A stretch of 64,000 nucleotides of DNA, taken from assembly GCA_905182995.1 (NCBI GenBank), contig CAJJDP010000067.1, positions 321,679 through 385,678 of the forward strand, given 5' to 3'. Below, piece after piece: positions 48,561-60,192 of this stretch. Both the position numbers and the translations under genes were made by a program. The notes beneath the pieces were generated by a model, which saw nothing but the letters and a program-made list of their open reading frames with translations, had not been told where the DNA came from and searched no databases. This stretch comes from Paramecium octaurelia. Its lineage: Eukaryota; Ciliophora; Oligohymenophorea; Peniculida; Parameciidae. Position 1 is the stretch's first letter, and each line of letters starts with the position of its first letter.

Positions 48561-49590
48561 ATACCTATCTATCTTATCTATTTCCTTTATCACACTCTAA
48601 TTATTTGAACAAGTAATTCCCATTTCTATTAATTTATTTATGAATAAAAATAATTTTTTATTCCTCCAGAAAATCAATAACTTATGAAGAAAGTGATTTG
48701 ATAATAGTATTTTTGATGTCAAATTTAGTGTTATAGATAAAAGCTCTGTTTACAATTAACAATAATTTATAGAATTTATAATATACACCTATAACCGGAT
48801 GATCTGAGAATTTTAATTTTGTGTAAGTATGATTCCTCCTAAAAAGATAAATATTTTAATAAAACTTGCTACTATAATATTTTTAATTTATATTATTTCT
48901 CATTTAAATAAATCATTATTATTTGCATTATATTCAAAATAGTCTTAAAAACCTTATATTTAATTTTAAAATAAAGATAGAAAAATGAGAAATAAAGTAA
49001 ATTTAAAGTTATTAACAAAAGTGAAAATTATAAATATTAAAGAATTTGCCCGATATTAATACTAAGCAAAACATATCATTTACAATATAATTAGTAGTTT
49101 TAAATTTTCAATCTATTCAGTAGCCAACTATGTAAATGAATAAAATTGTAATCTAAAAAGATGATGAATTAATTAATAATTTAAAAGATTAAGAAGAAAA
49201 TTGAAATTGAGAAACTTTTGCTCAAACGATACTAATTCTAAGATGGGTTTTTGAATAATCAGTAATTCTAATCTATTTATTCAAGTTAAATGAAAAAGTT
49301 TTGAAAAATTTGATTAGAATTGAAAAGCAGCTATTTATACTGTCTTACCTAAGTTTTCCTATGCTACAGATTCATTATTGATGTAAACCCAAAAAAAAAA
49401 GGAAATATTATGCTTTTTTTGTGTTCATTTTTTCAAGATTCAATTTTAGGAGAGTATATCTTCAAAATTTAACTTCAGCCATAATTATTAGGAAAAAACA
49501 TTTATTAACACATGAATAATCAATCATTTATATTCTTGTTTCGTCTATCTTGTGCATTATAATATGGCAAATTTAATAATCATCCTCTCA
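48561..49590. other. Very AT-rich region, nothing recognised
   Basis: Long A/T runs, no coding-like frame, no RNA gene and no clear repeat. Confidence 0.5.
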
Positions 49591-49854
49591 TCACATGTAA
49601 AATACCACAAGAAGAAAGAAGTAAGAAATGATTTGATTTAAAACTTCAAAAAGATTACCATATTCTATAATTGTGAAGTTAGAGTTGACATTCCATTCTT
49701 GAAATTTTTAAAATACTTGTAGAATAATTACTGAAACTTTTGTTGTTCTTGAGTTCTTAGCAATTCTAGCAGCAGATTTTACTATAATTTCCTTCATATG
49801 GAATGTCTTAATCTTTTAAAATTCATTTGCAACATTACTTTGATACCTAGTCAT
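49591..49854 (-). CDS. Small hypothetical protein, 87 aa
   Basis: Reads MTRYQSNVANEFQKIKTFHM and KEIIVKSAARIAKNSRTTKV, then a hydrophobic C-terminus ending YFFLLVVFYM, as a single frame. Composition in the first 60 residues is richer in Ala, Arg and Val than random AT sequence gives, so a real exon or fragment is plausible. No start context or family supports it further. It may be part of a larger or decayed gene. Confidence 0.35.
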
Positions 49855-50319
49855 AATGGTACAATAATCATGGTTCTTTTACAATATTTAACTTGCCTTA
49901 ACATAAGGTTCTAACTCAATTTTATAAGTTATAGAATTAAGGTAATTTGTATATAAATCAACCTATATTAATTTGATCTTTGTTAAATAGTTTAAAGATT
50001 TTATTTTCCCAAATTTTAGTCCAAGGTACTAGAAGTGTAATTTCTAAACTTTCAATACTTTCAATACATAAATTAATATTAAATAGCAAATCATTATTTT
50101 AGTAAATTTGAAAGTTAAAATTTATCCATCTTAAATTTATGATAGTTTATAAATTTCAAGGGTATTTCTGAACAATGTTTTGTTATATGGAAGTAATTAT
50201 TTAACATGCAAAACATATGTTAATTTAAGATAATACTAAGATTTTTTTCATATTTCTAAATAAATAAAACATACAACAATTAGAAGAAATACATAAATAA
50301 TATTACAATACAAAATAAT
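49855..50319. other. AT-rich spacer
   Basis: No coding-like frame or structured element was seen between the small ORF and the WD40 gene's stop. Confidence 0.5.
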
Positions 50320-51903
50320 TCATATATTTAATAATTCATATGTTGAATAAGCTTTACTATTGTAATCCCAATACACCAAATATTATCCATTATAAGTGAT
50401 ATTTCCATAAATACTGAATGTATCACAATTCAATTAATCATCAATTTTATACATACCATCATCATTCTCTCTAATTATATATATATATGTCTTATGTCTT
50501 ACCACTATTAAATTCCTCTCCTTAATATATATAATTGAAAATCGATATTCATCAAAATTTTGATTATTTTTATTTAATTGGATAGTCTTTTCTTAATTTT
50601 CTTAATAGACACCTTGTTTTAATTCAAATACAAAGAGTTTATCAGTTTGTTTTTCACCAGTTATCCAAATAAATTAATTGTCTTTAATAAACTTAACTTT
50701 TAGTCCATAATCTGAAATTGAATATTTAACAAAATATTTGAATTCAAACTCTTCCTTACCTTTTCTTTCCCAAATAATTATTTAATTCTAACCTTCTGCA
50801 CATGATACTAATTAATCTTCTTATTAATTTAAACTCAAAGAAATAACTTAATTATGATGTTTATCCAATGAATATATAAATACTAGTTTATTTTTATTTA
50901 AATCAACCTTCCAAACTTTGATTGATTTATCCAAACTCCCAGAAAATAGCAAATCCTCATTTGAATCCAATATCATACATTTTATAATATCTGTATGCTA
51001 TTAATAAGGTTCTGAACAAATCCACTCATTTTAGTTCAATTATTGCCAACACCTTATTGTTTTGACTGAAGAAATAAAGGAATTTTATTTTTTGCTATAA
51101 ACTAAACATTAGACCCAACTAGTATGTTCTTATAATGTTTTTACTAATTTGATTTTTCCATTAAGAAAACTCCATATTTTAATATTAGATTCTTCAGTTG
51201 ATACCATAATTGACCCAGAAGAATCAAAAACTATTGCATTACATTATCCGTTTTATTTAACTGATTAATCAATTAATTTTAATTTGATTTCAGATTATGA
51301 TTGTAATTATTATTTATCAGAACTCTAAAAAAAGAATTCTAAATGTGACAATAGTTCTTTACATTTTTTATAATCTTCGAATGTATTAAATATTTCTAAT
51401 TTAGGATATAATTTAGAAGTCCAACAGTAATTTGTTTGTTAAATTTCACGGATTAATAATTAAAAGTTATCCTCAGCTTTATTTTATTTCAATACCATAA
51501 TTTCTAATTCCTCATAAAAGCTATAATGAGATTATTATAATCCTTTCTATTATAAATTCTATATCCATTCATTTATTAAAGTAATCTATTAGTCAAACAA
51601 TTAGATTGCAAGTGACTTCATTTGATCGACAATGCTGTGCAATTATTCAATTAATTTAATTTAGTTGACTATTACATCTTCTACTTATTCTAACTTTTTT
51701 ATTTAGCCTTCTTCAATTAATGAAATAATTTTCTTGAATCCAATTACTTTACCATCTAAATCTGTATTCTCTAAACATTCTGTGCATAGGAGTCTTTAAT
51801 GCTTTGATAATTATGGATCAAGTGCAATCGTAACGACAGGTAACCTATGTTCTTAACAACAAGATAAATCTTTCTCGTTTTCAATCATTTTTGGTTTAAA
51901 CAT
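50320..51903 (-). CDS. Zinc-finger plus WD40-repeat protein, 527 aa
   Basis: Intronless frame of 528 codons starting MFKPKMIENEKDLSCCQEHR. The N-terminal CCQEH and QRLLCTECLEN provide Cys/His pairs of a small zinc-binding module common in Paramecium WD40 proteins. A coiled coil follows (IIDQM-type helices around residues 60-150: LIEEGQIKKLEQVEDVIVNQ). From about residue 225 WD40 blades follow: NAIVFDSSGSIMVSTEESNI with KIWSFLNGKIKLV; HTSWVQCLVYSKKQNSFISS; HTDIIKCMILDSNEDLLFSG with SLDKSIKVWKVD; HHNQVISLSLNQQEDQLVSC. The propeller likely scaffolds protein interactions; partners are unknown. It is the only confident intact gene right of 40 kb. Confidence 0.88.
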
Positions 51904-51968
51904 TTAATTTAAATAATATATTTTTTATTGATTGAGTTTCAAAAGAATGTAAACCTAAAGATGACAGT

Positions 51969-52501
51969 AAATGTAGTTCATTCTCATAAAAGTTTGTAAA
52001 AGAATTTATTTAACAGCCACTTGGTTCAACCTAAAAATTAATTCTGATTACTGCTTATTGCTAATTGTAAAATGTGAATAATTTCTATAACATAAGTGCT
52101 TATTTAATTTTGAAATTATTTATCAAACCAAAAAACAACAAAGATATCATTTATTTACCTTAGAGCAAATGTTATCGGCTAAGATCTTAATCTTTTAGTT
52201 GCTAAAAGGGCATTTGAATATCAATTCTTCTAACTCTATGAGAATCAGGCATATCCCTGGATATGCAGACCTCAATCTTTTGAAATATGGATGGATGAAT
52301 TGTAGAGATTATCAACGCTATTTCAAAATTAACTATATAAAGTAATATCTTGGAGAGGACCTCCCAGACAATAAGATTAAAAAGATTGATAAGATCTTGC
52401 AATATTTGGAGGACACAGCTAAATTTTGCAAGAATATCCAGAAGTGCTTTACAGATCACAATGAAACTGATCTCCAAAAGTATAATTTTCTTATTTTGTG
52501 A
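51969..52501 (+). pseudogene. Coding-like locus, splicing or frame unclear
   Basis: It diverges from the WD40 gene (65 bp between starts). A first piece reads MTVNVVHSHKSLQKNLFNSH from 51969. After an unclear interval, ISFIYLRANVIGQDLNLLVA and KRAFEYQFFQLYENQAYPWI with RPQSFEIWMDELQRLSTLFQ read well, then the frame shifts by one to DLPDNKIKKIDKILQYLEDT and FCKNIQKCFTDHNETDLQKY, ending at TGA 52499-52501. The shift could be a 16-nt intron or a mutation. The amino acid content is clearly protein-like. Family unknown; it may be a recently broken gene. Confidence 0.45.
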
Positions 52502-53520
52502 TACACACCCTCTGAATAGACATAAGTGGATCAATAAATATTCACATTAATTGATTATTATTATTTAGTCGACTTAACCTTTAAAAGGAATGTTTTTTTA
52601 GAATCCTTAATTAAACTAGATACATATGTTTAAATCAAGTGATAATATTTTATTAAAGCAACCTAATTGAGAAATCTCTTCCACTTCAAAGTACAGTTTA
52701 TTAGCTAATTCAAGTGTTCTTTGTATAGAAAATCCTTTAATAAACTAATAAGACTTTATTTTACTTACTCTTCATTAATTGATTAATAATTTCTTAAATA
52801 AGGAAATGCTTGTTCTCTCCCCATTAGACCATTAGATCCTCGACTCCGCTGCAATTTTCATTTGAACATTGGGTATTACATGAAATTAAACGATTTGATC
52901 TTTTTTTCTATCATCAAGATATTTATTAATCTTCAAGTTTTGAATCTTTATACAAATTAAAAACCCTTTTAACAAGATTAAATTCAATGGTAGGCCTTAA
53001 GAATGCATAACATGATTCGACTTTTAATTCTAAACATCATTATGGAGTTATGGAATTTCATGTTATCCTACATCCTAATACTAGCATTTTCAAAGACTGT
53101 GACATTTTTCAAAGCATATTATCTTAAACCTGAGTTCCATTAAAGTTGATTAGAGAGATGATTTTTGCTCATATAACTCATTTTATGTTAATTTTTCTAA
53201 TAACTGAATTTGAAAGCCAAAATGAATTTGTATTGATTTACTGAAGAAATGTTAAATGATTAATTCACACTTCAACCAGAGATTAGCATGAAATATTAAA
53301 GAAAGATTATTTTTCAAAATAGAATATTACTTCAAATTAATTTAAAATGTTAAAAGCTGGATTGTATTCTTTAAAGGATCGACAGGGATGTACAGGGAAA
53401 TATCATTAATGAGGATCAAGATGAAAAGCTAAGTATGGTTTTGTTAAGAAAATGAGTCTGCTTTAGACCTTTAATTTATAGCTTGCCTAAATAATAATCC
53501 AACTCAAATATTTTTACTTT
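52502..53520. other. Gene-poor AT-rich region
   Basis: Nothing recognisable; short open frames only. Confidence 0.45.
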
Positions 53521-55537
53521 ATAAAATTTTAGCAATCAAAGTCTTAACTAATTCAAAAATTGTTAACAGAATGCCTCATTAAAACTAATCAATGGAAATT
53601 CAAATGGGTAAATTTCAATTAACTAATAAGCATATAGTCTAACATTATAACTTTGATAATTAATTATTCCCATTTACTCTAGACTTTACTTAAAAGCAAG
53701 TGCTCTTTTCTGCACAATCAAGAGGTAAGGGCATTATTTTTCAAAGTATTTGAAATCATGATTTTGATTAAATTATAATAAAAATTAAGTTGCAATTGTT
53801 TGCTTAAGTAATTTTTTGAAAATTCCAAAGAGCAAATAATTTTAAGATTTGGTTACATAAGTATCGCCTTGGATTTGGTGATCAGTGTAAATAGTTCTAA
53901 ATAATCCTATTCATTTTAAAGATGGAAGTGCATGAGACAACATACATGTTATCCAATCTCTTATCTAAAATTATGGGGATATCTTTTCATTTCTTAATTG
54001 AAGAGGAACTATCAGTTAAATTGAAAAAAAAATATAGAGGAATGAAATAAATTATAAATTTTATAATGAAATATGACTGAATTTATAATTATTTTTGTTA
54101 CTATTTCTATAACTTATCTGTTCAAGAGATAATTGATGAATATTTTCAGAAATTTTACTATTGTCAAATTTATTGCAAATCTCTATGTAAAAAACTAACT
54201 AATTTTTGCATAAAAATTAGATTACTCAGTTTACCTTAGTTTCTAAAAATAGTAGAATATTTTAAACCCAAGAAACATATAAGTAGTAATTGGTAGCTAA
54301 ATAATTGCTTTGTATAAGAGAGATCTGTTTATTAGTTTTTCTTTTTGCAAATTTGATCTAATAAATGATAATTAATAAATGATAATTAATAAATTTGTCA
54401 CAGAAAGGAGTATGATTTAATGAAGAAAAAAAATCAAATCTAATATGAAAAGGCTTACGAATAATTTAAATATCTGTTATAAGTCATGCAATGCAAGTAA
54501 TGATTGAGCGCTAANATAAAATTTTAGCAATCAAAGTCTTAACTAATTCAAAAATTGTTAACAGAATGCCTCATTAAAACTAATCAATGGAAATTCAAAT
54601 GGGTAAATTTCAATTAACTAATAAGCATATAGTCTAACATTATAACTTTGATAATTAATTATTCCCATTTACTCTAGACTTTACTTAAAAGCAAGTGCTC
54701 TTTTCTGCACAATCAAGAGGTAAGGGCATTATTTTTCAAAGTATTTGAAATCATGATTTTGATTAAATTATAATAAAAATTAAGTTGCAATTGTTTGCTT
54801 AAGTAATTTTTTGAAAATTCCAAAGAGCAAATAATTTTAAGATTTGGTTACATAAGTATTGTTTATTTTATTCTATTTTACAAGTATCGCCTTGGATTTG
54901 GTGATCAGTGTAAATAGTTCTAAATAATCCTATTCATTTTAAAGATGGAAGTGCATGAGACAACATACATGTTATCCAATCTCTTATCTAAAATTATGGG
55001 GATATCTTTTCATTTCTTAATTGAAGAGGAACTATCAGTTAAATTGAAAAAAAAATATAGAGGAATGAAATAAATTATAAATTTTATAATGAAATATGAC
55101 TGAATTTATAATTATTTTTGTTACTATTTCTATAACTTATCTGTTCAAGAGATAATTGATGAATATTTTCAGAAATTTTACTATTGTCAAATTTATTGCA
55201 AATCTCTATGTAAAAAACTAACTAATTTTTGCATAAAAATTAGATTACTCAGTTTACCTTAGTTTCTAAAAATAGTAGAATATTTTAAACCCAAGAAACA
55301 TATAAGTAGTAATTGGTAGCTAAATAATTGCTTTGTATAAGAGAGATCTGTTTATTAGTTTTTCTTTTTGCAAATTTGATCTAATAAATGATAATTAATA
55401 AATGATAATTAATAAATTTGTCACAGAAAGGAGTATGATTTAATGAAGAAAAAAAATCAAATCTAATATGAAAAGGCTTACGAATAATTTAAATATCTGT
55501 TATAAGTCATGCAATGCAAGTAATGATTGAGCGCTAA
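53521..55537. repeat. Contig overlap: 994 bp and 1022 bp copies across an N
   Basis: Bases 53521-54514 recur at 54516-55537 around a single N at 54515. The copies appear identical except that the right one carries 28 extra bases (54857-54884). No confident gene is in this sequence. As with the other two N positions, unmerged contig ends explain the duplication; the indel makes this pair informative. Confidence 0.88.
54857..54884. mobile_element. Candidate internal eliminated sequence (IES), 28 bp
   Basis: The left copy reads CATAAGTATCGCC around 53862. The right copy reads CATAAG, then 28 bp starting TATTGTTTATTTT and ending TTTTACAAG, then TATCGCC. The insert is therefore flanked by TA on both sides, with one TA left in the short copy, exactly the footprint of precise IES excision. 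A length of 28 bp falls in the main size peak of Paramecium IESs. The ends only partly match the TAYAGYNR consensus (TATTGTTT; TACTTGTA on the other end). An ordinary indel between alleles is the alternative. Also, the insert plus the preceding G reads GTA..AAG like an intron, but it lies in apparently non-coding DNA. Confidence 0.65.
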
Positions 55538-57135
55538 ATTCAAAAGTTTTAATTTCCACAAACCTTCATTTTTAAAGGAACGTTGATTATGAATCTACTT
55601 AACTTTTATTAAATTAATTAACAATTTACCCTTTTTAGATTTTCAATTATATTTTTATTGATTTTATTGATTGCTTCTCTAGTCAAGCGCTTTTACTAAA
55701 GTTCCAGATACACAACATGCTGTATAAAGAGACTCAATAAAGAGAAAGATGTTGACAATTAATATGTTTTTAGAGTGTAGAATTAAATTCTGAAAAAGAA
55801 TGTTTAATCTCCAGAAAAATGACTAAACAATTAGTCAGGAAAGCCTCTTGGACAATTGCATGTTATTAGAACATCTAATAAATTTAAAGATCTGATTCAA
55901 ATAAATATTACAGCTTAAAAACATAAAAATCTATAAACACCATCTCAAAAAATGAAAAGGATAGCCTGCATAATTGATTTAATCAATAAATAATAATTGC
56001 ACACTCTGACATAATTACTATCTGCATTATCTGAACAAATCGCTGGAATCCCCTTGGTAAAATCAAAAAGAGAACAATTATGCAAACCAATTGCCCATTA
56101 ATAACATAGAATATTTACTTAATATCCTTTATGAAGCAATGCGGATAAAAAATACTATACCAAAAAATGGAGAAGATTTTGATCTGGAATACCAAATACT
56201 TTTGGAGTGAAAGGGATTAAAAAGTTTTGATGTCATTTATGTATTAAAAGTTCCTAAATTAAGGGTTGCTAAGCTCCAAAATCGAAAACACACTAACTAG
56301 TGGTGGTGAATATTGATCTTACAAATGGCTTGATTTGCTGGAAATGTAAACTCAATTTTAAATGTAACAAGCATTAATATGATCTGCTTCCTCAATAGCA
56401 TTCAAAGGAAAAAGTGGGATAAAATAAGAGGAAATTATATTTAATTATGATGTAAAAAAGTACTAATTATTTTTCCAGATAAATTAATGGATTTTAACGA
56501 CATGTCAGACCATCTGTCATTTCCTCTTTGAGCATCCATTTAGAATGATCTATTTAGTTAAGGCTAATTTACTGCAAATTAATTCATAATCACACTCAAT
56601 GGCTCCAAGTTCATTGAATATGCAATCATTCAATAAAGGAAGCCATCGTGGCTAAGTATTCATAGCAACAATGAGCAATCTTTTTCTCACCAGAACATAT
56701 AAAAGTAATTACTCAAGCCCTCTTGAAATTTAAACTTTCAAAAAATGAAAAATCAATCAGGGATACTTTCTTCACAAAGGTAATTTCATTTTGAAGCAAA
56801 GAAATCCCTGCATTTATTCATTGAAGACATTATTAGAATACAAGGATAACTTTCAGGATTCGTCAAGCTAGTTCCTAAATCTTTTCTTAATATATGACAA
56901 AGAGCAATTTAAAAGCTTCAAGAAATAAGAAAGCTGTATCATATGACTCACAAAGCTTTATTTCTTGACAGTTTATTTAGCTAAAATTGAAGATTATAAT
57001 TACAATAAGACGAGATTTAAATAGTAAAATACTTGTTCTCTTTGAGTACGGTTCTGTTAAACAAAATGTGCCCAAAACGTCTGTTGAAACCATTAATGGT
57101 TTAGAACCATAGCTTCACACTTATGAAAGCTCACT
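55538..57135. other. Gene-poor region with disrupted coding-like segments
   Basis: Plus-strand pieces such as GLICWKCKLNFKCNKHQYD (about 56320-56380, with a CxxC pair) and FITLNGSKFIEYAIIQQRKP-like reading near 56580-56650 occur in frames broken by TGA. They may be fragments of decayed genes. No model is possible. Confidence 0.3.
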
Positions 57136-57435
57136 ATGTCGTATGATTTCAAAGGAATCAAATCTGATTTAATTTATGCTTCCAACTGGGATGCCTAACC
57201 AACTTTTGAGATTGAAACTAAGAAGGCCAATAAAAGGCTAGTGTTTCTATATCTATCAAGGAGCCTATAAACTTGGTAAAAAGATGGAATTTTGAAACAC
57301 CTGAAAGAGAATACAAGATATTTTGGCACTTTTACTGCGGATGAGCTTACAATTCTCGAAAGGATTTATGAATAGATGTTAAATCCTTTGTATCTGATGA
57401 CTTCTGGAAGACTAGCTTTGTAGTTTGAAATTTGA
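57136..57435 (+). CDS. Hypothetical ORF, 99 aa
   Basis: Reads MSYDFKGIKSDLIYASNWDA, then KANKRLVFLYLSRSLQTWQK and TRYFGTFTADELTILERIYE, ending LALQFEI. Hydrophilic and hydrophobic residues are balanced as in a folded protein. No intron, start context or known motif. It lies within chance length for this code and may be a remnant of a decayed gene. Confidence 0.3.
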
Positions 57436-57714
57436 GCACTGTTTGTCAAATATCAGCATAAGTAAGTCGATTAGAATATTTTTACAGTAATCACTTATTC
57501 CAGCTCTATTTAGAATATGTTGGATTATATTAATTGATATTAGCCTATTAATAAGAATACTATTTATTCTTGAACACTGAATATGGATCAAAATCCTCTT
57601 ATTAGCAAAGAATGATCTTATTGAATAATTGATTTAATTCTATTGTTTTAATTGACAATACTATTAATTCAAAAAGATTTGTAGGTTTCAGCCTATTGTA
57701 AATTGATTTGGCAT

Positions 57715-58113
57715 ATGAATTATGATTAGTAAAATGCTATAACTTTTGAATCCTTCAAAATCATAAAATATTAACATTTTAATCAGACATTCATTATAGG
57801 ACATTGGTAACATCAGATTACAACAATTCGTCAGATGATACGAAGTCCAAAAGAAGGGTTACACAAAAATAATTTTAGAATTTAGATTTTTGATGGTTCT
57901 TATTAGAGAAACGCTATAATTATGGAGAGTGCTATTGTATTTTAAAGCAGTGATGCGTTGCATCTCATTAATTGGCATCCTGATGCTTTGGTTGGATAGA
58001 GATTTGACGGTGTTTAAGCTTTGGAAAGTGTATACAGACAGATAATGATATTGCAGAATATTAGTGCAACCTGGATTGTTATATCTCAAATGATAGTAAT
58101 GGGATTAGAGTGA
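57715..58113 (+). CDS. Hypothetical ORF, 132 aa
   Basis: Reads MNYDQQNAITFESFKIIKYQ, then HKNNFRIQIFDGSYQRNAII and SSDALHLINWHPDALVGQRF, ending MIVMGLE at TGA 58111-58113. The middle part is convincingly protein-like, and local GC is above the regional level. No motif was recognised. Random frames of this length are expected a number of times in the window, so this stays tentative. Confidence 0.33.
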
Positions 58114-58256
58114 TATTTAAGAAGCAATAAACAAATTTTGGGTCAATATTTAAATCCGTGCACTAATACATTATGGAAGGAGGAATGTAAAGTGAAAATG
58201 TTAATATATTGATTCTGAAAAAAGTATTGAAAGTAAATATGTAAAAATTAATATAA

Positions 58257-58270
58257 GTCTGTCTGTCTGT
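58257..58270. repeat. GTCT microsatellite
   Basis: Three and a half tandem copies of GTCT (GTCTGTCTGTCTGT) in otherwise AT-rich sequence. Confidence 0.7.
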
Positions 58271-58529
58271 AATATTGTAAATATTTAATTAAATACTGAC
58301 TAGAGTATTGGGATAAATGGGGAGTCTAGAATTATGCAGAAATAGGGAGTCTTGATATATAGTTAATAATTGTGGAGGAGATGCAAAGTTGAGAAAATTA
58401 TATTTCATATAGATGATATAAAATTGGATTTACTATTCTTTAAATTTAATGAAAGCATACATCCTAGTAGCTGTTCTAATAACTTGAGATGGAATGACGC
58501 GATACTTGTTTGTACATATTAACCAATAA

Positions 58530-60192
58530 AATGACTGTTCTAAATTGTTAGATTGTTATGAGTAAATAATTAGTACTTGTAAATGAATTGCTCTACTTTA
58601 ACTCAATAAGATCGGTTAATGGCTTATTATTACTGAAGATGAAACACTAATGCAACTGTATGTTCGACATTTACATCCTGTGAAAATTTGAAACAGATAA
58701 ATTCATAAAAGAGTGTCTTATAAAAGATATGGTATTAGTTAAAGTTCAAATAAATGCGATTTATTCTAATCGCATTGCAGTGTTTACAATTTGCACATCT
58801 GTAACTTCAATTTAAAAATATGGGATAAACTGTGTCATTCTCAAGCTAGTAAGGATCGCAAATATTAATAACTTAATTTATTAAATGTTATTCCATCAGG
58901 TTTTGAGTGTATGTAGAATGCTACCTCAGTCTCTAGTCAAGCAATAAAAAGTTGTTGCCTTTTTGCAACTTTATAAACAAATAAACTTATTCACAAACTT
59001 TAATTTGATCAATTTGTAAGTTATTGTTTGTAATTTACCGATAATGATTCAGTACCTGCAAAAGAATTGAATTGATTTGAACTAATAGAATAGCTTAGAG
59101 AATACTATCTTTTCTCTGTTAGATTGTTGTGATACGGGAGTTTGCGCTTCAACTTCAAATACTAAGTAGAAATAAATCTTCTTGCTCCGATAATCTCTCA
59201 GCATCTAATTGCAATACATAAACAATTTATGCCATTACGATGCTGTAAAAGTGAACTTGTTCTTAGTCTACTTTAGGGGTATTTCTATCAAAACACCAGC
59301 ATCACAACCCCCTATTGTTTTTGGAATTTCATCAATAGCAGTTGCTAAACTTTGACTCATTGCGAAGACCTGAAACTTAATGTTAGTTCTATTAGATGTT
59401 CAGTATAAAATTTTCAATGTAGCACATTTTAAGAGGCTTTGTGCTAACAGAAGCACCTTAGCTAACATGTAAAAAATTTTGCTTTGTGTTCTTTGTGTTT
59501 TAGCATTCATTGAGAGATATCTCTCCTATAATAATCGTATATCTAAATTACTTATGCTGTTATTTATGGAACTTTTAAAACGAAACGAGTTTTGAATGCT
59601 GCAAGATCAACAACGTCTGTATTTCACATGTTCTATGATTACACCTACTCTCTCTCTGAATTCAACTAACTAATACTAATTTTGTAGATAGACCATAGCA
59701 GGCAATTGTGAAATAGACATTCAGCTATTTTTGCTAACTTCATAGACTAGAGCAACACAAGAAATACTTACAGATGAACTCCAGTAACACAAGCATAGTA
59801 ATTTTTATTTCAAGCAGTAATAATTAATACATCATTGTAAACATCATCCTTCTTCTAAAGCTCTTATTTGTACCCTCAATTCAACCTGCGCTTAATAAAA
59901 TAACTAAATAATTTATGGCTCATCAAGCGCTTGCTATTGGAATAGAAAGAATATAAACTTAAAATCAACAAGCTACACTTAATTGCCACCTTTGAATAAT
60001 TGGATTGAGTGTGTCAGCATTAATTCATCATATAGAGAAATCTAAAAATGGAGTTCGTAAATAGTATCCTCCTTCAATATCAGCAGCTCTCCACAACGTA
60101 ATCAAAGATGTTACAACTACCTAAGAAATATTTTAATTTCTAGGTTTTATGGTCTTAAGGAAAAATTTGAAGGAATTTAAATTAATCATTGA
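58530..60192 (+). pseudogene. Decayed surface-antigen-like (immobilization antigen) gene
   Basis: Successive plus-strand segments in shifting frames have the Thr/Ser/Cys-rich periodic pattern of Paramecium surface antigens: TNATVCSTFTSCENLKQ near 58646-58700, SSCSDNLSASNCNTQTIYAI near 59176-59240, and, within an open stretch of 166 codons (59692-60192), ALICTLNSTCAQQNNQIIYG followed by SSSACYWNRK. Intact antigens are very long GPI-anchored proteins with regular Cys spacing; here no long frame persists, so the locus is a remnant. Such genes and their pseudogenes often lie near chromosome ends. Boundaries are approximate. Confidence 0.45.

Noticed and set aside
52169-52501. Complete 110-codon gene beginning MLSAKILIFQLLKGHLNINS
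   Set aside because: An overlapping frame carries the better protein sequence in the first half (DLNLLVAKRAFEYQFF), so this start and first half are probably spurious.
54856-54884. Treating the 28-bp insert as an intron (GTA..AAG)
   Set aside because: Presence and absence are seen at the DNA level and no coding frame surrounds it; a TA-bounded excised element fits better.
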